From NCBI RefSeq assembly GCF_051209875.1, contig NZ_JBNTQY010000001.1, positions 3,286,001 through 3,350,000 on the forward strand: DNA of 64,000 nucleotides, in the 5' to 3' direction. Origin of the DNA: Emticicia sp051209875 (GTDB lineage: Bacteria > Bacteroidota > Bacteroidia > Cytophagales > Spirosomataceae). The position numbers and the translations under genes are program-made. Positions 36,101 through 43,283 of this stretch are shown one piece after another (positions within the stretch are counted from its first letter, which is position 1; each line of letters opens with the position of its first letter). Under the pieces are notes generated by a model that saw only the letters and a program-made list of their open reading frames with translations, did not search any database and had not been told where the DNA came from.

Positions 36101-37683
36101 TAAAAAATTTAACAAAAGTGGCTTCCAGTACTCCTGTAAATATGTACTCTTGGAACGGAAGTTTGTATTTCACAATGCATAAGTATCAAAATTTAAGAAA
36201 CTTTTACTACCCTGCTGTGGAAGCTGAACCTTGGAAATTCACACCTGCCGCTTGCACAAATCCAGCTCCAGCAGGTCCTTTGGCTACTGTACCGACAATT
36301 TTAGCAAGTTATCCTGCAACAATTAAATCCAATGGCTGTCTTGGAATTGTAAAATGGTATGCAGAGGCATCTGGTGGTTCACCTATTTTTGTAGGTGATA
36401 ATTATACTACGCCTTTACTAAATAAAACTACCACCTATTATCTCTCATGTACATTCAATAATTGCGAAAGTCAACGCAGCCTTGCAACAGTTACGGTCAA
36501 TCAACCTAATTGTACCACTTTACCTGCGGTACCATCAAGTTCGGGTGGAAATGTAGTAAGTGGAAATAGTATAATACTTTCAGCAATAGGTTGTACAGAA
36601 CAAACTCGTTGGTATGGACAAGCATCAGGTGGAGCTATTTTGGCTCAAACTCCTACTTTTGTTACGCCAATCCTAACAACACCCACAACCTATTATCCTG
36701 TCTGTTTTGTATTAGGTTGCGAAAGCCCAAGAACAGTGTTGGATAATATTACAATTACACCATCAAGTGGTCAAGCTCTTGATTTTGATGGTACCGATGA
36801 TGTGGTTACTGTACCTACAAATATTGGTTTCAACGCTCCGAATTTTACTATGGAAGCATGGGTAAGATTTGATGTCAATAACAGAAATCAAACCATTATG
36901 GATAACAGCCGAAGATGGATATACTACAATTACGCTCAAGCAGGTAGTTCAATCAAATTTGGATTTGAAAACAATGGAGAACCCAGAGAGACAGGGTTTT
37001 TATTTACTCCAACAGCGGGTATCTGGTATCATTTAGCTTGTAGTTTCAATAATACTTCAAAAGAATCTTATTTCTATATCAATGGTGAACTTCAAGATGT
37101 TCAAAACCTTAACTACGCACCAGGTCAGACTAATTTTGGAATGAAAATTGGCAATCATTATACATTTACTGGATGGGAATTAGACGGAAGAATTGAAGAA
37201 GCACGCTATTGGAATATTGTCAGAACTGAAGCAGAAATCGGAGCAAGCTATAATACTGAACTGAGTGGCAATGAAAGTGGTTTAGTATTCTACTACAAGT
37301 TTGATGGAGAAGCTACTTGCGATGTACAAGACTGCTCTCCAAATCAATTACACGGCACAAGGTCAGGAGCAACAGGAACTAATAATAAACCAATATTCGT
37401 CAATACAAGTGTAGCTCTGACAAACGTTGCTTGTGGTGTTTCAAGTGCATGTGTTTTGCTGAACCCTTGTATGTCGTCGCTCTCAATTACATCAAATTAC
37501 ACCACGGGTGATAATGTAACTCGCCAAGCAAGTGCGATAAATGGTTTAATTACTGCCACAAATCAAATAACAAATACAGCAAAAGTCACTTATCAATCAA
37601 AGGCAATATTACTGAATCCTGGATTCAAAGTTGAGCTTATTTCTGGAGGAGCATTCAAAGCTGAAATTGGTGGATGTAACTAA
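33133..37683 (+). CDS. Giant ELWxxDGT-repeat surface protein with LamG and GCN C-terminus
   Basis: A 1516-residue exported protein. The signal peptide is LLYLLLSLLYIETAFSQ. Residues about 50-480 hold SBBP-like propeller units (DAAGNLYVSGQI, DSQGNILVTGGF, DANDNIYVGDMF). At least seven ELWxxDGT-type repeats follow (LWKTDGTENGTTI, IWKSDGTIAGTVK, LWKTDGTEAGTVR, LWKSDGTAAGTTI, VWKSDGTEVGTVL, FHKTDGTTNGTVL, IWSTDGTTEGTK). Then come two CHU_C-type Ig repeats (VKWYAEASGGSP, TRWYGQASGGAI). A LamG/concanavalin-like domain (about 1215-1400, ALDFDGTDDVVTVP to FYYKFDGEA) may bind glycans. The C-terminal module ends GFKVELISGGAFKAEIGGCN. It is probably a large surface adhesin in one operon with the Ig-repeat protein. 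Confidence 0.85.
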   Translation: MKKLLYLLLSLLYIETAFSQQFPTFDWARVASEGYPDIPLVGTNYGSDIRIIKRDAAGNLYVSGQINKAMKFANQDIYAQNFNGSIYGSYFMKLNPTGETILWVKTMVFAGISDFEIDNDGFIYAVSEGGGGGRIKYGDATIAGGNAYPNVEVANYYKINAGNGNLVWMKNAGTPGFAPSIYPFVETDNNALYTTDCLGPNANNSTTVRGYRLIKILKSAANADPDEHIENKAWILDKTWFAANVDPLFENHIFDMKLTNDKQSLWVYLMTGDAWIDDFSNQLYDTRDMILLRLDNLNNATPTVGYKKKFTTLIPLNKGDLQIDSQGNILVTGGFQPDANRYVQNSNGKADVIFGGITYEFPFGISKQYIAKLSPTGTETWIKFYDVQSPYQFRSLTLDANDNIYVGDMFGGISTIGNFTDLNSALKVLKLTPNGEQVYLWSNEEGNGIGGEPVLCATGIDGLLIGTGGTQRRLPDAQAYFKVGTKEVFDGGGFVLSNLKHSGTAKPFEEFKRLKNINTSADVLSQYSSHPNNFTELGGNLVFFAWGGDDLNKACYLWKTDGTENGTTILKEIYNNNYESGNRPYSGEIIKTPTHLYFEGQSKVPNTNTYQREIWKSDGTIAGTVKIKAFLGGSQGDGGTKESLYDIFDMEYCNGLVYFTMTDNNLSKIDLWKTDGTEAGTVRIYENCQSQLQSYNNQIYFFIAGTPDQYNNVSYSMRRHNGTSGGFVKSIGSSTTTKIPRFFGVANNLILFAADGTIVVNGNNVNSGMELWKSDGTAAGTTIVKDINPEVANNFPPGPFSSGKDAIKYANNSKYYGANFNLPNLDTRSIIHNNILYFNADDGVNGSEVWKSDGTEVGTVLIKNVATGSYTDIWGQTYPSSSDPAYFYPFNGNIYFMGFDNVSTGNRGFHKTDGTTNGTVLVKSNILYGGYNIDAYYNSGFGSVDASEKMPYAVLNNRLYFAGKETPTPVTAQDSEIWSTDGTTEGTKQLKNLTKVASSTPVNMYSWNGSLYFTMHKYQNLRNFYYPAVEAEPWKFTPAACTNPAPAGPLATVPTILASYPATIKSNGCLGIVKWYAEASGGSPIFVGDNYTTPLLNKTTTYYLSCTFNNCESQRSLATVTVNQPNCTTLPAVPSSSGGNVVSGNSIILSAIGCTEQTRWYGQASGGAILAQTPTFVTPILTTPTTYYPVCFVLGCESPRTVLDNITITPSSGQALDFDGTDDVVTVPTNIGFNAPNFTMEAWVRFDVNNRNQTIMDNSRRWIYYNYAQAGSSIKFGFENNGEPRETGFLFTPTAGIWYHLACSFNNTSKESYFYINGELQDVQNLNYAPGQTNFGMKIGNHYTFTGWELDGRIEEARYWNIVRTEAEIGASYNTELSGNESGLVFYYKFDGEATCDVQDCSPNQLHGTRSGATGTNNKPIFVNTSVALTNVACGVSSACVLLNPCMSSLSITSNYTTGDNVTRQASAINGLITATNQITNTAKVTYQSKAILLNPGFKVELISGGAFKAEIGGCN

Positions 37684-37706
37684 ATTAAAAACTTCTTTTT
37701 TGCTGT

Positions 37707-37760
37707 AAAACGGCTGATTTAATACTAAATGTTAAATCAACCGTTTTCTTTTTATTTTTT
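37707..37760 (+). terminator. Strong terminator after the surface-protein operon
   Basis: A 16-bp near-perfect stem (37707-37722 with 37732-37747, one internal mismatch), 9-nt loop and a long T-rich tract to about 37760. It closes the 31538-37683 operon. Confidence 0.9.
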
Positions 37761-37794
37761 TACTAATTTTACAGAATAATAAAAAGAAAAATTC

Positions 37795-39141
37795 ATGCAC
37801 CACAAAACTAAAATAATTTCTTCATTCATAATTCTGAGTTTATTTGTCAGTTCTTGTCTTACAAGTATTACTCCCAAAAACACGAATACTGCTGTTACTG
37901 GTTTTCCAGAAGGATTAGAAAGTGCCTCAAAAAGTGGCTACGCTGGCGGAAATATTGAACTGACTGGCGGTGTTTGGTATTTTGAAGATGCCTTGATTGG
38001 TTCAACAGCAAATGATGTAAAAAATGGAACAAAAGCCATCAGAATTAGAGAAAATGGCTTTATTCGAATGAATTATGATATTTTAGGGGTAAAGGATTTT
38101 AATATTTCTCATGCCGCCTATCAAGGTGATGGCGATAGTGAATGGGAATTATACATTTCCAAAAACAGTGGTGTGAGTTGGACAAAATTTGGAAATACCC
38201 AAAAAACAGCGGGCAATAAATTTACCACAACAGCCTTTACTATCAATGAACCAAATAAAATTCGATTTGAAATAAGGAAAGTTTCGGGTGGTGCTAATCG
38301 GCTTAATATTGATGATATTATTATCAATTCTTTTGGAACTAACACCAACGCAACAGTAGCTACTCGTGATGATAATTTGGCTTTGGGCAATCCAAGCAAT
38401 GCAAATTTGAATGAGGAAAATAATTATTTGATGATAAAAAATCAATATGTTTTATCTTACAACCGTAGCAAAAGTACCGCCAATTGGGTCAGTTGGCATC
38501 TAAGCACCGCATGGAAAGGTAATATTCAACGTACTGACAATTTTCGTCCAGACCAAACACTTCCAAATGCTTGGTATAAAGTTCAAACTTCTGATTACAC
38601 CAATTCAGGCTTTGATAGAGGTCATTTATGCCCATCTGATGACCGTGATGGAAGTTTGGCAGACAATGATGAAACATTTCTCATGACAAATATTGCCCCT
38701 CAAGCTCCCAGTAATAATAGAGGTTTATGGGCTGACTTAGAAGCCTATTCTCGCAAAGTTGCCGAAGCTGGCAACGAATTATATATCATTGCAGGAGTTT
38801 ATGGAAAAGGTGGTACTGGTAGCAATGGTGGAAAAACAAACACTCTTGAGAATGGAAAAGTTGTAGTCCCAGAGTCTTTTTGGAAAGTGATTGTCATTCT
38901 TCCAATTGGCAGCAATGACATTAGTAGAATTGATATGCAAACACGTGTAATCGCTATCAATGTTCCAAACAAAGAAAGTGTAGAAGGCACAAAATGGGGT
39001 GATTATAGAATCAATGTTGATGACTTAGAAAGCCTGACAGGGTATGACTTTTTATCAAATGTACCAAGTAGTATCCAAAAGATATTAGAATCACGTAAAG
39101 ATGATGGGCCAACATTGAAAGTTAGCAGTTTTAGGTATTAG
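37795..39141 (+). CDS. DNA/RNA non-specific endonuclease lipoprotein
   Basis: A 448-residue secreted nuclease of the NUC1/EndA beta-beta-alpha-Me family. The N-terminus is a lipoprotein signal (FIILSLFVSSCLTS). About 35-175 is a beta-sandwich accessory domain (NGTKAIRIRENGFIRMNYDILGVKDF and IRFEIRKVSGGANRLNIDDIII), probably glycan- or surface-binding. The nuclease domain starts near residue 210, with the catalytic DRGH at 274-277 (GFDRGHLCPSDDR) and the metal-binding Asn region MTNIAPQAPSNNRGLWADLE near 300. WYKVQTSDYTNSGF and AGVYGKGGT are further family features. It would degrade extracellular nucleic acids for nutrition or protection. Confidence 0.92.
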   Translation: MHHKTKIISSFIILSLFVSSCLTSITPKNTNTAVTGFPEGLESASKSGYAGGNIELTGGVWYFEDALIGSTANDVKNGTKAIRIRENGFIRMNYDILGVKDFNISHAAYQGDGDSEWELYISKNSGVSWTKFGNTQKTAGNKFTTTAFTINEPNKIRFEIRKVSGGANRLNIDDIIINSFGTNTNATVATRDDNLALGNPSNANLNEENNYLMIKNQYVLSYNRSKSTANWVSWHLSTAWKGNIQRTDNFRPDQTLPNAWYKVQTSDYTNSGFDRGHLCPSDDRDGSLADNDETFLMTNIAPQAPSNNRGLWADLEAYSRKVAEAGNELYIIAGVYGKGGTGSNGGKTNTLENGKVVVPESFWKVIVILPIGSNDISRIDMQTRVIAINVPNKESVEGTKWGDYRINVDDLESLTGYDFLSNVPSSIQKILESRKDDGPTLKVSSFRY

Positions 39142-39185
39142 TAAATACAAGTTTCCAACTTGTTAGAACCAACAGAACCAAGCAA

Positions 39186-40820
39186 ATGAAAAAAATATAC
39201 TTTTCTATTATACTGACAATCAGCAGTTTAACTAATGTTTTTGCACAATCACTCTCATCATCCAATTTACCAATTGTTATAATCAATACCAATGGAGCAA
39301 CCATTTATGACGAACCAAAAATCAAAACTGATTTAAAAATTATTTTTAATGGTATTGGAAAAATTAATAAGATTACTGATGCCCCTAATCATTATGATGG
39401 ATTGGCTGGAATCGAGTTCCGAGGGTCTTCTTCTCAACAATTCCCCAAAAAAGGCTATGGAATCGAACTTTGGGACGAAAAATTAGCATCAAAAGAAGTA
39501 AGTCTATTTGGAATGCCCAAAGAATCTGATTGGATACTTTTTGCTTCTTATAATGAAAAAAGTTTCATGCACAATGTCCTTACCATGCGAATCGCTCGTG
39601 AAATGGGAATGTATGCTACTCGCACCCAATATGTGGAGGTGGTCATCAATAATGTGTACATGGGTGTGTATGTTTTTGAAGAAAAAGTTAAAAGAGCTAA
39701 TGGTAGAGTTGATATAGCAAAACTCAAAGAAACCGACTTGAAAGGTGATGATATTACTGGTGGATATATTTTTAAAGCTGATAAAACTACGGGTTCAAGA
39801 TTAGGAGGTTGGTATTCACAATACCCAAATTATACTGATTTTAGAACTAATTATACCTATTATGCGTATGACTCACCAAACACAATTACTTCAGAACAAA
39901 AAGCTTATCTTAAGAATTATGTTGACAACGCTGAAAAAATACTGAACGATGCCAATTATAGAGATAAGACGAATGGCTATAGAAAATATTTTGACACGAG
40001 GTCATTTGTTCAGTTTTTGTTAGTAAACGAAATCTCAAAAAATGTGGATGGTTATCGCATAAGTACTTATTTCAATAAAGACAAAGACAGTAAAGGCGGA
40101 AAGATAAAAGCTGGCCCACCTTGGGATTATGATATTACTTATGGCAATGCTAATTATTGTGATGGAGATTCCCCTTATGGCTTTGCCTATAGTTTTAATA
40201 AATTTTGTAGCGATGATGGTTGGCAAGTGCCTTTTTGGTGGGAAAGAATGTTGAGTGACTCTTCTTTTGTTAAAGAATTAGGTCAAGAGTACGCATTTCA
40301 AAGAAAATCTGGAGCTTTACAATTCGATAGAATTAACAAACATATAGATTCACTCACCAATGATTTGAAAGAACCAATGGTAAGAAACTTTCAAAGGTGG
40401 CCAATTTTGGGTTTATATGTTTGGCCACAACCACAACCTTATGCTAGCTCTTGGTATGGAGAAATTGATGAATTAAAAAATTTCATTAGAAAAAGACTTG
40501 ATTGGCTGGATAATAACATCAAAACAAATTTTGCCATCACGGCCAACGAACCTGAAAGTGCAGGTATCCATATTCAAGCATTCCCAAATCCGTTTTTAGA
40601 AAGAATTAATATCAATATTCAAGCCCAAACACCTGAGAAAGCAAATATCACACTTGTCGATAATTTAGGAAAGGTATTATTTAAAACCACCGAAAACCTT
40701 CAAATTGGAGACAACGACTTTTACATACAATTACCTGAATATCAGGTTGTTAGTGGAATAAAATTTTTAAAAATAGAAATAAATGGAAAAATAACCACTA
40801 AAAAGCTTATTCAACAGTAA
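39186..40820 (+). CDS. Secreted CotH-family protein with T9SS type A sorting domain
   Basis: A 544-residue exported protein: signal peptide (ILTISSLTNVFAQS), CotH kinase-like domain (about 30-430) and a C-terminal T9SS sorting domain (about 455-544). CotH features are AGIEFRGSSSQQFPKKGYGIEL, SDWILFASYNEKSFMHNVL, and the catalytic-loop-like IKAGPPWDYDITYGN. Known CotH proteins are spore-coat protein kinases. The tail (IQAFPNPFLERININ, then VDNLGKVLF and ITTKKLIQQ) is a canonical type A T9SS signal, so this is direct evidence that the organism uses T9SS. It starts 44 bp after the nuclease gene. Confidence 0.92.
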   Translation: MKKIYFSIILTISSLTNVFAQSLSSSNLPIVIINTNGATIYDEPKIKTDLKIIFNGIGKINKITDAPNHYDGLAGIEFRGSSSQQFPKKGYGIELWDEKLASKEVSLFGMPKESDWILFASYNEKSFMHNVLTMRIAREMGMYATRTQYVEVVINNVYMGVYVFEEKVKRANGRVDIAKLKETDLKGDDITGGYIFKADKTTGSRLGGWYSQYPNYTDFRTNYTYYAYDSPNTITSEQKAYLKNYVDNAEKILNDANYRDKTNGYRKYFDTRSFVQFLLVNEISKNVDGYRISTYFNKDKDSKGGKIKAGPPWDYDITYGNANYCDGDSPYGFAYSFNKFCSDDGWQVPFWWERMLSDSSFVKELGQEYAFQRKSGALQFDRINKHIDSLTNDLKEPMVRNFQRWPILGLYVWPQPQPYASSWYGEIDELKNFIRKRLDWLDNNIKTNFAITANEPESAGIHIQAFPNPFLERININIQAQTPEKANITLVDNLGKVLFKTTENLQIGDNDFYIQLPEYQVVSGIKFLKIEINGKITTKKLIQQ

Positions 40821-40829
40821 GTATTTTTC

Positions 40830-41297
40830 CTAGTTGAGCGAAGTTGAAGGACGAATCATGTAAGTGTGGTCAATTCCATCTTCTACATAGTTGTTTCCTG
40901 TCAGTTCAAATCCGAGTGATTGATAAAATTTTTCCAAATACCTTTGAGCTCCAATTTTAATTGGTTCATTTCCAAACAACTCAATCGTTTTTTCGATAGA
41001 TTTTTGCATCAAAAATTTCCCTATCCCACCCCCTCTTGCACTGGCTGAAGTTACGACTCGGCCAATGGAAGCATAACCTTCATAGTAAGTATTTTTATCA
41101 AAAAGGCGTGTATAAGCAACTAATTTTGAGTTTTCATCCAAAATCATTAAATGATAAGCCAATTGGTCTTTTCCATCGGCATCCACAAATGGACAGTTTT
41201 GTTCTACTATAAAAATCTCCTGACGAAGCACCATAATAGCATATAACTCGTCCAAGTTTAGCTCATAAAATGGCACACATTTGATTGTTCTATTCAT
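40830..41297 (-). CDS. ElaA-like GNAT acetyltransferase
   Basis: A 155-residue cytosolic GNAT of the ElaA type. LNLDELYAIMVLRQEIFIVEQNCPFVDADGKDQLAYHL is the ElaA-family N-terminal signature (LR.EVFVVEQ.CPY...D..D). IGRVVTSASARGGGIGKFLM is motif A with the acetyl-CoA loop, and KIGAQRYLEKFYQSLGFELTG is the C-terminal AQ...FY...GF. The acceptor is unknown. It is convergent with the CotH gene (10 bp between stops) and divergent from the PhyH-like gene. Confidence 0.92.
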   Translation of the reverse strand: MNRTIKCVPFYELNLDELYAIMVLRQEIFIVEQNCPFVDADGKDQLAYHLMILDENSKLVAYTRLFDKNTYYEGYASIGRVVTSASARGGGIGKFLMQKSIEKTIELFGNEPIKIGAQRYLEKFYQSLGFELTGNNYVEDGIDHTYMIRPSTSLN

Positions 41298-41361
41298 GAA
41301 ATAACTTTTTTAATAATTAGCTCAAATTAACAAAAAAAACATATACCAGTAAATAAATATT

Positions 41362-41391
41362 TTGTCAACTTATTATATATGACTATATTTA
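41362..41391 (+). promoter_or_regulatory. Candidate promoter for the PhyH-like gene
   Basis: TTG (41362-41364), 19-bp spacer and TATATTTA (41384-41391; consensus TAnnTTTG with one mismatch). The predicted start of transcription is about 20 bp upstream of the ATG at 41420. Confidence 0.45.
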
Positions 41392-41419
41392 AGTTCAAGA
41401 AACAATTAACCAATTAGCT

Positions 41420-42448
41420 ATGTCTGCATTAAAAGAATTTGCCAAGAAAATCTATTACCGCTTCAATGGCCCAACAGAGTTTGATTCTGCAACCCTCCCT
41501 TGGATTGATAAAGCTGATGCAAATATTTCAGAATTTATTAAATCACACCCCCAAAGAACTGATTTACCTTATAATTTAGAGGAGAAATTGAACTTTTGGA
41601 AAAAAAATGGATATGTTGTTTTGGAACAAATTATTCCTCATGAACTGATTGATTTATATTGGGCTGATGTGATGGAAGTGATTAATAATCCAGCAAAATT
41701 CAAAACAATGATTCAAATTGACAGAGATGAATATAAACCCAATTTGATGCGTCATGCCTATGAATGGACTACCGAACAGATTTTAGGCAAAATGGTAAAA
41801 ATCAATGATATTCACAACCAAAGTTTGGCTGCAAAAAAACTGTTTTTATACAAAGATATCATTGCTTTTTTGGAAGCTATCTTTATGAGACCAATTGTTG
41901 GTATGCAAAGTTTGAGCTTTTTATATGGAAGTCAACAACCCACTCATGCTGACTATCCTTGGGTGACAGCCAATATGCCAAGTAATTTAGCTGCTTCGTG
42001 GATTCCTGTAGAAGATGTACATATTAATTCTGGCCCATTGTATTATTTTGCTGGCTCTCATCAGAAAGTAAAAAAATTTAATTTTGGTAATGGTATTTTC
42101 TATGATGGAAAATATTCTACAAAAACGCCTCTTGAATATGCAGATTATCTCAATAATACTTGCGAAAAATTAGGTTTGGAGAAACAAACACTTTTAATAA
42201 AAAAAGGGGATATTTTGATTTGGCATTCGGCTTTGGTGCATGGAGGTTCGCTCATCAATGACCCTAATCAAACTCGAAAATCTTTTGTGTGCCATTATTC
42301 ATCGGATATTGGACTGCCTTTTCATAGAGCTGCTCCGCACGAGGAACCAAAAAAATTCACACTAAATAATGCTACACTTTATGAAGACCCAAGATTTCCT
42401 GAACAAGAAAATGTTCTTAGCGAAAGAGGTGAATCATTTAAAGGTTGA
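41420..42448 (+). CDS. Phytanoyl-CoA dioxygenase (PhyH) family protein
   Basis: A 342-residue Fe(II)/2-oxoglutarate-dependent dioxygenase-like protein. The N-terminal LNFWKKNGYVVLEQIIPHELIDLYW is the usual PhyH opening. The iron-binding facial triad is visible as H176-x-D178 (PTHADYPWV) and a distal His in IWHSALVHGGS (H274, or H269). A basic residue for 2-oxoglutarate follows in NQTRKSFVCHYSS. The fold is cytosolic with no signal peptide. The substrate is unknown; relatives hydroxylate lipids, amino acids or secondary metabolites. It is monocistronic with its own promoter and terminator. Confidence 0.87.
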   Translation: MSALKEFAKKIYYRFNGPTEFDSATLPWIDKADANISEFIKSHPQRTDLPYNLEEKLNFWKKNGYVVLEQIIPHELIDLYWADVMEVINNPAKFKTMIQIDRDEYKPNLMRHAYEWTTEQILGKMVKINDIHNQSLAAKKLFLYKDIIAFLEAIFMRPIVGMQSLSFLYGSQQPTHADYPWVTANMPSNLAASWIPVEDVHINSGPLYYFAGSHQKVKKFNFGNGIFYDGKYSTKTPLEYADYLNNTCEKLGLEKQTLLIKKGDILIWHSALVHGGSLINDPNQTRKSFVCHYSSDIGLPFHRAAPHEEPKKFTLNNATLYEDPRFPEQENVLSERGESFKG

Positions 42449-42468
42449 TTAAAAATCTTTATACTTTA

Positions 42469-42516
42469 AAAACCACAAAGAAAAGGGCTTATTTTACTAT
42501 TCTCTTTGTGGTTTTC
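42469..42516 (+). terminator. Rho-independent terminator after the PhyH-like gene
   Basis: A 13-bp stem AAAACCACAAAGA/TCTTTGTGGTTTT (42469-42481 with 42503-42515) with a 21-nt loop, ending in TTTTCTTAA. It is followed by the TatD-family gene. Confidence 0.85.
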
Positions 42517-42551
42517 TTAATTTTGTATATTCCCCACTATCCAATCAAAAG

Positions 42552-43241
42552 ATGTTTCTGAATATTCATACCCATCATCCTGAAAAATATGATAATGAAC
42601 AAATTATATTCAATTTGATTATTCCCGAGTCAGAAGAAGCGTTAGAATCTTTTACGGAAGAAATACCAAATGTATGGCTTTCGGCAGGAATTCATCCTTG
42701 GTACATTGCTGAAGATAATCAAAAAAAACAACTTGATCTTCTGAGTAAACTAGCTAATTATCAACAAGTTAAATTTATTGGGGAATGTGGATTAGATAGA
42801 CTCAAAGGCTCGTCCCTACCCTTGCAAGAAGCAATTTTTATCAAACAAATTCGCATTGCAGAAGAGGTCAAAAAGCCTATTTTAATTCATTGCGTAAAAT
42901 GTTTTAATGAATTGATTTCAATCAAAAAAATCGTACGCCCAAAAGTTCCGATGATCATTCATGGCTTCAATAATAATCTTGAAATTGCTCAATCATTAGT
43001 AGAAAGAGGCTTTTATTTTTCACTCGGAGCTGCATTAATGAATGAAGAATCAAATGCAGCAAAAGTTTTACAACAAATTCCGCTCGAAAAGCTTTTCTTT
43101 GAAACAGACGATAAAGAAATTTCCATTCAAAAAATCTACGAAAAGGCTTCATATCTATTAAATTTACCATTAAATAGTTTGAAAGATGTTATTTTTACCA
43201 ATTATTTATCAATGTGGGGTGAACATCCTGTTCGCCGTTAA
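42552..43241 (+). CDS. TatD family metal-dependent hydrolase
   Basis: A 229-residue amidohydrolase-fold protein of the TatD type (metal-dependent DNase or related hydrolase). The metal-binding motifs appear in order: HTH near the N-terminus (LNIHTHHPE), GIHPW, the bridging Glu in FIGECGLDR, His in ILIHCVK, His in IIHGF and Asp in FFETDDK. It is slightly shorter than typical TatD (about 260), as is common for this Bacteroidota subgroup. It lies 42 bp upstream of the SNF2 gene in the same direction, so the two may be co-transcribed with the XPB-like gene behind them. Confidence 0.88.
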   Translation: MFLNIHTHHPEKYDNEQIIFNLIIPESEEALESFTEEIPNVWLSAGIHPWYIAEDNQKKQLDLLSKLANYQQVKFIGECGLDRLKGSSLPLQEAIFIKQIRIAEEVKKPILIHCVKCFNELISIKKIVRPKVPMIIHGFNNNLEIAQSLVERGFYFSLGAALMNEESNAAKVLQQIPLEKLFFETDDKEISIQKIYEKASYLLNLPLNSLKDVIFTNYLSMWGEHPVRR

Positions 43242-43283
43242 AGATGAAAATATTTTCTTAATAAATCACTCAACTCATCAAAT

